A DNA stretch of 18,144 nt from Fidelibacterota bacterium (GTDB lineage: Bacteria; Fidelibacterota; UBA2242). How positions within the stretch are numbered: the first letter of the stretch is position 1; each line of letters starts with the position of its first letter. The notes beneath the pieces were generated by a model. That model saw only the letters and a program-made list of their open reading frames with translations, did no database searches and was not told the DNA's origin. The DNA lies in assembly GCA_016936335.1 (NCBI GenBank), contig JAFGXZ010000063.1, positions 1 through 18,144 on the forward strand. Reading direction: 5' to 3'. A program made the translations under genes and the position numbers. This document shows, one piece after another, positions 5,768 to 12,399 of the stretch.

Positions 5768-8746
5768 GTGATTCGCACTATCGATTTTTCCACGATTGAT
5801 CTTTTCGGGCGTGTTGGTGCGCTGGGAAACCACCATAATAAATATCTCTATAATATTGAAAAGAATTTTGATGCGCTGGTTTCACTCATTGATGCCAAGC
5901 ATCTTTTTGATCAGTTTCGGCTGCTGCGATTTTCATCTCAACCTGATCGGGAAATGCGTCTGATTACCGATTTTATCAAAGATCGTGAAACCCGTATGGA
6001 AATGTTGGGTTGCTATTATTCTCTGCAATTTTTACTGATGAATATTAAAGCACTTGATGTTCTGCGCATGAATCTCTCGACTCCAACTGATCGTTATGAT
6101 AACTTTCACCGTTTTTTAGCCCGAACCGGTTCGGATTTCCGCCTGCTCAGTGGTGCCTACATGTCGGTTCTTCTGGATATATTTTTACCAGAAGAAACCC
6201 GCCCGGATTTTGTTGTCTGTTGTGTTGGTACGCGGGTGGATCAAGACGATATTGATCTGGGAGTTATCGACCGAGGGATAAAAGAGAGACCAATCATCAC
6301 AAAGGCATTTGGATTACTGAATCATGAAATGCTGAAGAACGCCAGTACTCTGCATTTTCATTTGTCCGAACATGTTGGAAAAAGCGGCTATTCCGCCTCG
6401 ATTAATGAATATCACAATGTGCTTGATGATGAAATCCAAGATTTTGTTATCTTGAGTGAAATGTTGAATGCCGTTCCCATTCTGGGTCGATTGGAACTTT
6501 TTCATCATTTTAAAGCCGAAATATTGGATCGCTATTATTATCAACCAGATCAGGATAACCGCTATCACGAAGGTTGTCTGCGGGGTCTTTTGGGTGAAAT
6601 CAGGGACTTGATTATGAAGGAGGCGCCGGAGAACATATTAATTCCGAAGAGAGATGCACTGCGGATGCTGAAAGCGACAGTATTTGCGGTTAAAACCTGG
6701 AAGGGCATTGATCGAAATACAACCCTTGAGGTTCTTGATGTTCTGTTAAAAACTGACCTAGCAAACCGGGAAGCGTATCTGCGAATCCATCGGGCTTTAA
6801 CCTTCTTTGAAACGTTCCGGTTTCTGTACCATTTATTTGTGGTTCAGGATGAGGAGATTTACCTCGAAGATGAACATGTCTCGGACAATCTGCAAAAGGT
6901 TGCCCTGGCGATGGGATATGAAGATAAAAGTTATGCCCCGGCATACACCCAGATGCTGATTCATTATCAGGATCTTCAGGAAACTGCACGGCGGGGTGCA
7001 GAACAATTAATCCGGCTGGTAGACAAGCATCTGAGCAATATCACGATTTTTAATCCAATTACACAGGTAAGTGACGATTCCCGGAATGATCCGGAGAAAA
7101 AGGAAAACATTGCCAAGGAATTCATCAAGCAATCAATATTTTTTCGTGGAACTCGTTTTTGGGATGATGTATTCACATTACTGGATCGCAAAGATGAAAT
7201 TCTTCTGAACCGATTTGTCGGTGATTTTATTTCGCTTCCGAAAGAACAGATGAACTCATTGATAAAGACCTATGTGCGCTGGGGCCGCCTGTCGCCATAT
7301 TCCCTGATTTCTCTGCTGACGATTATTACCCAACACCAACCAGCACTTGCGGAATCAGAATTCATCCGTATTTTTTTGGATGAATTTATTTGTGATTTTG
7401 AAGGAACCCATGAAAACATCAGCCGCCTGTGTCATATTCTGAATTTTTCTCCTCAAGTGATGACCAATTTTCTGGCCCTGCTGAATGAAGAGCATCTAAA
7501 AAAACTGATTGAGGTTATCGACCGACCACTATGGGGGCCGGACATTATTATGTTGCAGAAGAATTTACTTATGTTATGCTACCTCTACAAAGACAGCAGT
7601 TATTATTTTCAACGGTTTTTTCAGCGGGTATTTAATTCTTATGCAGCCTACATCTCGTTGTTGAACAATGAACCGAAATTTGCCCAAATTGCTGATGGTT
7701 TACTTCACAACCTGGATAACTTTGATACTATTTCTGAACGTATTGAAAGACTGGGCGACTATTATGATTTTGAATTTCTCCGCCTTGGAATAAAAATAAT
7801 CAATGGTGGTTCGTTTGAGAAAGTGAATAAACAGTTTACGATATTTTCCGATAATTTCATTCAGATTCTCTTTGAGCTTTGCAGAGAAGAGGTATCAAAG
7901 GAAATGGGCGGCGCCATCCCCGAGACAAAAGATCTGCTTGCGGTATTTGCCGCAGGCGGGCATGCCCGCAGCCAGTCTTTTGATGACGATTATGACCTGA
8001 TAATTCTGCTGAATTCCGATGATAAAATGATGTTGGATTATGCCAATCGGATTATCCTGAAAATGAATAAACATATTATCCAACGCTCGATTATGACACA
8101 TTACAGATTTGCGGACCGGTTTAAAAATTATGTCACGACATTCAGCAACCTGAAAAATTTCTTTGACCAACCTGACGAGGGTGCTTTTATTGACATGTCT
8201 CAGCTACTTGGAGCGCGAATGATAGTCGGCAGCGCTCATTTTAAAGAGGTATATGACAAAGAAATTGTTGGGCTGTTCATTTTTAATAATAAAAAGGAAT
8301 TTATCAATTCAATTAAAATCGAAATATTTTCCCGAAGAAAATATTTTAATGATCTTGAGGTCGTCGATATTAAAGAATGCCCCGGAGGTTTACGAGATCT
8401 AGAAAATATTTTATTCATCCTGAAGGCCAATTATTCTATTGTGAGACCCATTTCTTCCAAACTATTTATCCAATTAGTGTCATGTTTACCGGAAATGCAG
8501 GTTGAAATTGAAGCGCTCAGAGATCATTATTACTTTTTGAAACATATTCGCGACCTTTATCACTTAATGGTTTCCGATAACGATGAATTACAAAAAAAAT
8601 ATTTGACTACAATTATTGGACCCCTAAATAAATCAAGAGAATTGCACTTTCAGTCGGCAGCTGATTTGCAGCAGACAATCGACACAACCCTGCAACAGAA
8701 TGTTACTCTAATTCATCAAATATTTAAAGCGATTAAAACCGATTAG
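5768..8746 (+). CDS. Divergent GlnE/GlnD-like protein with two nucleotidyltransferase modules
   Basis: 992 residues with a GTG start, the first possible start after an in-frame stop at 5759. No clear ribosome site. The C-terminal module has the nucleotidyltransferase motif GGHARSQSFDDDYDL (730-744) with a D-x-D pair at 741/743, then FIDMSQLLGARMIVG (807-821), DIKECPGGLRDLE (867-879) and LYHLM (930-934). These follow the order seen in GlnD and GlnE. The N-terminal module repeats the pattern more weakly: DDIDLGVID (160-168), LSEMLNAVPILG (229-240), KRDALR (294-299) and LYHLF (353-357). Two modules joined by a helical middle region (about 430-690) match GlnE layout and length (E. coli GlnE is about 946 residues). 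The classical GlnE KLGGREL motif is absent, as are GlnD HD and ACT domains. It probably transfers a nucleotide to a protein; target and nucleotide are unknown. Its place in the kor operon suggests 2-oxoglutarate or nitrogen control. Confidence 0.75.
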   Translation: MIRTIDFSTIDLFGRVGALGNHHNKYLYNIEKNFDALVSLIDAKHLFDQFRLLRFSSQPDREMRLITDFIKDRETRMEMLGCYYSLQFLLMNIKALDVLRMNLSTPTDRYDNFHRFLARTGSDFRLLSGAYMSVLLDIFLPEETRPDFVVCCVGTRVDQDDIDLGVIDRGIKERPIITKAFGLLNHEMLKNASTLHFHLSEHVGKSGYSASINEYHNVLDDEIQDFVILSEMLNAVPILGRLELFHHFKAEILDRYYYQPDQDNRYHEGCLRGLLGEIRDLIMKEAPENILIPKRDALRMLKATVFAVKTWKGIDRNTTLEVLDVLLKTDLANREAYLRIHRALTFFETFRFLYHLFVVQDEEIYLEDEHVSDNLQKVALAMGYEDKSYAPAYTQMLIHYQDLQETARRGAEQLIRLVDKHLSNITIFNPITQVSDDSRNDPEKKENIAKEFIKQSIFFRGTRFWDDVFTLLDRKDEILLNRFVGDFISLPKEQMNSLIKTYVRWGRLSPYSLISLLTIITQHQPALAESEFIRIFLDEFICDFEGTHENISRLCHILNFSPQVMTNFLALLNEEHLKKLIEVIDRPLWGPDIIMLQKNLLMLCYLYKDSSYYFQRFFQRVFNSYAAYISLLNNEPKFAQIADGLLHNLDNFDTISERIERLGDYYDFEFLRLGIKIINGGSFEKVNKQFTIFSDNFIQILFELCREEVSKEMGGAIPETKDLLAVFAAGGHARSQSFDDDYDLIILLNSDDKMMLDYANRIILKMNKHIIQRSIMTHYRFADRFKNYVTTFSNLKNFFDQPDEGAFIDMSQLLGARMIVGSAHFKEVYDKEIVGLFIFNNKKEFINSIKIEIFSRRKYFNDLEVVDIKECPGGLRDLENILFILKANYSIVRPISSKLFIQLVSCLPEMQVEIEALRDHYYFLKHIRDLYHLMVSDNDELQKKYLTTIIGPLNKSRELHFQSAADLQQTIDTTLQQNVTLIHQIFKAIKTD

Positions 8747-9906
8747 TCGTTTACCGATTGCAGTTTGAGCAAAGCTTTGGTTGCCGAATCGACAGCTATG
8801 GAAAGCATTTTGTTCTGAAAAGCTGCGATGGTTTCAGGTGTGGGGATTGAACGGTCCCATTTTTTTAGTTCTTTGGCGGTTTTTTGGAAAATTTTTTTTT
8901 GGCCTTTATCAAGAATACTGCGGGCGAGTTCTAAGTGTCTCAGACTGAGGTGTGTTTTATCCACATACAGATACTTTTTAATATCCTGAAAAAGTTTGTT
9001 TAACGTTGAGCCGGAATCTGAATCTAAGGCCGGGGGCACTTGACCCGACCGAACCCAGAGAGGGATTGAAATAGATGCAACGGGCTCGCCCAGATTGCAC
9101 CAAAAGCTTGTTAGTTCTGGTTGACCACTTTTACCATCAAACACCGCTGCGGCTACACTTCGATACCGGTTAATAGTATCCTGTGTTTTTCGTAAATTGA
9201 GAGCACAATGATCAATCAGGGAATCGGGCAGGGCAATATCTTTCGAGACCGATGTAATAATGTACCGATGATCCAGTATTCCGAGGGAATATGCCTTTTC
9301 AAATAAGTATTTAGCGCGGTCGTGCCGGACAAAACCGTACCCCTCCGTGGAGCGGGCGGCATAGGCGAAATTTGCCCTGATAAGGAAAGGTGACTCCGTT
9401 GAAGATTTTGTATCAAACCGGATATATTCATGATTACCGGTTTCGAAAAAGACGGCATTTCCCAGCGCATCAATGACGCCAAAATTACTGGTGACTTTTC
9501 GACCATTGGCATTTGTTTCTCTAAGTAATTCATCGAAGTCTGCAACATTTTTACACTGTTGCAAAGCTCTTTTAATGAAATAACCTTCATCGTCATACCC
9601 GGTGTTTTCGCCGGGTACCGCCATGTCACGGGATTCAGCGTTCATAATCGCAAAACCAAAGTTATTTACTCCGGCCCAGACTTGGGTTGTGTCGTTCGTA
9701 TTGATAATACCCATAAAACTAAAATCGCCTTTTCTAAAAAATGCGAGTTCGTTATCAATAAAACTGGAATCACGATTTTTCCAAAGAAGCACCTCACCAT
9801 TTAACGTCGCCCCGGAACCAACCAGGCCGGTTGTACAGGCTGTGAGCTTGTGGGTATACAGGAAAAAGAGTAGTGCAATTGAGAATATGAAAAATAAGTG
9901 TTTCAT
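8743..9906 (-). CDS. Exported Ntn-hydrolase-like protein (C45/C69-like amide hydrolase or acyltransferase)
   Basis: About 387 residues from the ATG at 9906. A longer reading frame would run back into trxB and put extra residues before an otherwise standard signal peptide, so it is rejected. The signal sequence (residues 1-23) ends in LTA-C, exposing Cys24. CTTGLVGSGATLNG followed by KNRD resembles the N-terminal nucleophile region of Ntn hydrolases, in which the first Cys attacks an amide and an Arg-Asp pair follows. GVNNFGFAIMNAES and FGVIDALGNAVFFETG fit the same fold. Families of this type hydrolyse linear amides or dipeptides, or move acyl groups; the substrate here is unknown. LTAC also fits a lipobox, so the Cys might instead be lipidated. 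It follows trxB by 25 nt, and its stop codon overlaps that of the convergent gene. Confidence 0.72.
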   Translation of the reverse strand: MKHLFFIFSIALLFFLYTHKLTACTTGLVGSGATLNGEVLLWKNRDSSFIDNELAFFRKGDFSFMGIINTNDTTQVWAGVNNFGFAIMNAESRDMAVPGENTGYDDEGYFIKRALQQCKNVADFDELLRETNANGRKVTSNFGVIDALGNAVFFETGNHEYIRFDTKSSTESPFLIRANFAYAARSTEGYGFVRHDRAKYLFEKAYSLGILDHRYIITSVSKDIALPDSLIDHCALNLRKTQDTINRYRSVAAAVFDGKSGQPELTSFWCNLGEPVASISIPLWVRSGQVPPALDSDSGSTLNKLFQDIKKYLYVDKTHLSLRHLELARSILDKGQKKIFQKTAKELKKWDRSIPTPETIAAFQNKMLSIAVDSATKALLKLQSVND

Positions 9907-9931
9907 AATCCTGGCCGTATTGTGTGTAAAT

Positions 9932-10861
9932 TTAATGCATTTCACGGATATATTCCGATACAGCCAGTGCTCCGACGGTAGCATCGCCAACGGCTTCAGC
10001 GATCTGGCGAAATTTTTTGGAGCGCACATCACCAACCGCAAAAACACCCTGAATGTTTGTGTTCATATAAGAATCGGTAATAATGTGTCCCTCTTCGTCA
10101 AGATTGATAAGATTTTTAACAAAAATAGTATTGGGAACCCAGCCGACAAAAATAAAAACGCCGTCAGTTTTCCGGGTACTTATTTCACCGTTTTTAAGGT
10201 TTTTTATTTCAACTGCCTCCACCAGATTTTTACCGGAAATTTTCGTGACCACTGAATCCCAGATAAAATCGATCTGTTTGTGATCGAAAGCGCGCTGCTG
10301 CAGAATCGGGCTGGCCCGTAATTGGTCCCGGCGGTGGATGATCGTAACAGTGCTGGCGAATTTTGTCAGGAAAAGGGCCTCCTGAATTGCAGCATCACCT
10401 CCACCAACGACAACAATTTCGGCATCTTTATAAAAAGGCCCGTCACACGTTGCACAATAGGAAACTCCCCGACCGGTAAATTCTTTTTCTCCGGGTGCGT
10501 TCAGCAAGCGGGGCAGCCCGCCAGTGGCAATGATAACAGCTCGGCCGCGGTACTCCTTTTTTTCTGTTTTGACCGTATGATATTCGTTGCCTGGAATAAT
10601 TTGACTGGCTTCATCATATTCCTTAATGGCCACATTGAATCGCTCTGCCTGACGACGAAATTTTTGCATCAGATCCGGGCCGGCGATACCTTCTGGAAAA
10701 CCAGGATAGTTTTCAATTAAATCAGTGACGTTTGGTAAACCACCGGTCATCGATTTTTCAAGCAGGATCGTATCCAGTTTTTCACGCGCAGTATAAATTC
10801 CCGAAGTAAAACCGGCCGGACCGCCGCCAATTATCACCACGTCATAAATTTTGTCTGTCAT
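9932..10861 (-). CDS. trxB: Thioredoxin-disulfide reductase
   Basis: 309 residues, the standard length of the low-molecular-weight enzyme. It reduces oxidised thioredoxin using NADPH and FAD in the cytoplasm. Visible landmarks are the FAD-binding GGGPAG (12-17), the redox-active CATC (136-139, Cys136 and Cys139), the NADPH-binding VVGGGDAA, the HRRDQLRAS segment (176-184) whose HRR and Arg are typical of NADPH use, and the C-terminal GVFAVGDVR FAD motif. GGAG lies 7 nt before the ATG. The next gene begins 25 nt after its stop and is probably co-transcribed. No thioredoxin gene is in the window. Confidence 0.96.
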   Translation of the reverse strand: MTDKIYDVVIIGGGPAGFTSGIYTAREKLDTILLEKSMTGGLPNVTDLIENYPGFPEGIAGPDLMQKFRRQAERFNVAIKEYDEASQIIPGNEYHTVKTEKKEYRGRAVIIATGGLPRLLNAPGEKEFTGRGVSYCATCDGPFYKDAEIVVVGGGDAAIQEALFLTKFASTVTIIHRRDQLRASPILQQRAFDHKQIDFIWDSVVTKISGKNLVEAVEIKNLKNGEISTRKTDGVFIFVGWVPNTIFVKNLINLDEEGHIITDSYMNTNIQGVFAVGDVRSKKFRQIAEAVGDATVGALAVSEYIREMH

Positions 10862-11074
10862 GTTATTTCTCCATCATTTTTCAAAAGTAGTTCCTTTTTC
10901 AATACGTTGATTCAGAAATCGTTGGGAAGTTACGCGAATATAGTATACAAGCTTTCAAAAAAAGTTCCTAATGTGAAAAATACGATTTGATTGTATTGGA
11001 TGAATACTGGAACTATTTTGTTGATTAATCCACTTCATTGTTTCTTAATTCTGTGATTATTAATAAATTTACAC
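10862..11074. promoter_or_regulatory. Divergent promoter region between trxB and the GroES-like gene
   Basis: These 213 bases lie between divergent genes. For trxB (minus strand) a TATACT -10 at 10942-10947 pairs with a weak -35, TAGGAA, at 10965-10970 across 17 nt. For the plus gene, TTGATT at 11021-11026 and CTTAAT at 11044-11049 are also 17 nt apart but only partly match consensus. No CIRCE heat-shock inverted repeat (TTAGCACTC/GAGTGCTAA) is present. All assignments are tentative. Confidence 0.3.
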
Positions 11075-11446
11075 ATGATAAAAAGTGATAAAGAAATTAT
11101 TCTGGTTGGCGATCGGGTGTTGATCGATCCCGATACTGATCATTCTAAAACACCCTCCGGCCTTTATCTCCCGCCGGGCGTAAAGGAAAAAGAAAATGTG
11201 CAGGGAGGATATGTCGTAAAAGTGGGACCTGGTTTTCCCCTGCCCATTATCGACGAATCCTCCGATGAACCCTGGGTTCCGGATTATAAGGAACCACAGT
11301 ATCTTCCACTGCAGGCCGAAGAGGGCGATTATGCCATATTTTTACGGAAGTATGCCATTGAAATTGAATTGGAATCTAAAAAATACATTATTGTACCCCA
11401 CTCCTATATTCTGGTGTTGATCCGGGAAGATTTTTTAGATGAGTAA
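11075..11446 (+). CDS. GroES/Cpn10-family co-chaperonin-like protein, atypical
   Basis: 123 residues against about 95 for ordinary GroES. The Cpn10 beta-barrel pattern is visible. GDRVLIDPD (12-20) matches the first strand. TPSGLYLPPG (26-35) sits where the GroEL-binding mobile loop lies, with LYL in place of the usual I-V/I-L triplet. GGYVVKVGPG (44-53) matches the GEVLAVGNG strand. EEGDYAIF and the end YILVLIRE match VGDIVIF and DILAIVE. An acidic, Pro-rich insertion (about 54-80) replaces the short roof loop. No groEL accompanies it, so it is probably a paralogue rather than the main GroES. It could modulate GroEL or have a separate role. The ATG has no Shine-Dalgarno, only an A/T-rich leader. 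Its stop lies at the edge of the opposing terminator hairpin. Confidence 0.75.
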   Translation: MIKSDKEIILVGDRVLIDPDTDHSKTPSGLYLPPGVKEKENVQGGYVVKVGPGFPLPIIDESSDEPWVPDYKEPQYLPLQAEEGDYAIFLRKYAIEIELESKKYIIVPHSYILVLIREDFLDE

Positions 11447-11476
11447 AAAACGCGGTTGCTTTTTAAACAGCCGCGT
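11445..11476 (-). terminator. Intrinsic terminator of the sigma-factor operon
   Basis: A 9-bp stem (ACGCGGTTG paired with CAGCCGCGT, one G-U pair) encloses a 9-nt loop. On the minus strand it is followed directly by six U residues, a textbook rho-independent terminator placed 25 nt after the stop of the last gene in the minus-strand operon. On the plus strand the hairpin starts right at the GroES-like stop and is followed after about 7 nt by a short T run, so it may work weakly in both directions. Confidence 0.85.
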
Positions 11477-11500
11477 CGGTAGAATTTTTAATAAGCCAAA

Positions 11501-12370
11501 CTAATCAATCCACTCAATATCCACGCTTCCAAGACCAATTTCAATAACAATATAGATACGTTGATCGGCGGATTTCCAGTTTTTACTGCGGTAGACATTT
11601 TCTTCAACTTCCCGGAAACCATTAAAATTTAATGAGGAAAGGAAGGAACTCTCTGCCTCAATCTGGACAGCGATATCTTCGGGGATTTGTACTGTTACCG
11701 AACCAAGACCGATGGTGATTCGACCCTTGATGTCGCGAACCGAATCTCCGTCAAACCGCAATTTGGTGGACCCCAAACCGCATTCAACATCAAATCGGTC
11801 CATGTTGGCATTGCATAGACCGGTAACTTCGACATTTCCAAGTCCGCTCTGAATGACCAGTGTCCGAATCCTTTCCTTGTTGCTTTTGGAAAATTCCATG
11901 ACAACGTCGCTCAGACCGCATTCAAGGTTTAGGTCGTTTACTTTTATGTTGGTAAAATCCAGAATACCTTTACCAAGCCCAAGTTCAATATCATAGGCAG
12001 TTGAAATTTGATCGGTCATAGCTACGCGCCAGTGATTGTTCTTTATATCTGATGATGATTTTTTTCTGGAATGCCCCCAAAATCGGTTTTCCTGATCCTG
12101 ATTGGAAACAAGGCGCAGCTTACCGCGATTGCCGACGGTTTTATAATCGATTTCCGGTTTATACAAATCTTTGGAGTAGATGATTTCAGCCTGCATGATA
12201 TATTTGCTGTTATCAAGACTCCGAAGTTCGAGTTTGCCCAGCCCGAACTCAATGCCCACGTTTAACTCTTCTTCGCCTTTGTATGGCACTTCATGACGCT
12301 CGGTGACAATATCTTCAGCAAGTACGAAGGTTGTGACGAGGCATAATCCGAATATCAAACGTCCCTTCAT
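11501..12370 (-). CDS. Exported DUF4097/toastrack-like beta-repeat protein with GLG motifs
   Basis: 289 residues. The signal peptide is short (MKGRLIFGLCLVTTFVLA), giving a periplasmic or surface protein. The mature part is beta-rich, with a recurring turn: GLG at 43, 131, 176, 198, 221 and 279, plus GLS at 152. Each is preceded by alternating hydrophobic residues (for example DIELGLGKG and RITIGLGSV). This is the look of the DUF4097/LiaF-like putative adhesin or toastrack fold. The last residues, GLGSVDIEWID, close the repeat. The start at 12370 is chosen because AAAGGTGG lies 7 nt upstream. An ATG at 12403 overlaps the previous stop as ATGA and would add 11 residues by translational coupling; it remains possible. 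It is the last gene of the sigma operon. No ligand can be named. Confidence 0.72.
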   Translation of the reverse strand: MKGRLIFGLCLVTTFVLAEDIVTERHEVPYKGEEELNVGIEFGLGKLELRSLDNSKYIMQAEIIYSKDLYKPEIDYKTVGNRGKLRLVSNQDQENRFWGHSRKKSSSDIKNNHWRVAMTDQISTAYDIELGLGKGILDFTNIKVNDLNLECGLSDVVMEFSKSNKERIRTLVIQSGLGNVEVTGLCNANMDRFDVECGLGSTKLRFDGDSVRDIKGRITIGLGSVTVQIPEDIAVQIEAESSFLSSLNFNGFREVEENVYRSKNWKSADQRIYIVIEIGLGSVDIEWID

Positions 12371-12399
12371 GTTGTGCCCACCTTTCCGGTTTTCTTTTA

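Noticed and set aside
5768..8746. Assignment of the large protein as GlnD (PII uridylyltransferase)
   Set aside because: No HD motif for uridylyl removal and no C-terminal ACT domains are visible. The duplicated layout is closer to GlnE, though the GlnE signature is also absent.
8700..8790. Terminator between the convergent GlnE-like and Ntn-type genes
   Set aside because: The stop codons overlap and only direct repeats of CGATT are seen, with no stable hairpin plus T run.
9602..10255. 217-codon open frame on the plus strand
   Set aside because: It lies antisense across trxB and the Ntn-type gene, both with clear family motifs. Its translation has no recognisable domain and it has no ribosome site.
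10862..11074. CIRCE/HrcA heat-shock operator upstream of the GroES-like gene
   Set aside because: No TTAGCACTC-N9-GAGTGCTAA or near match was found on either strand of the region.
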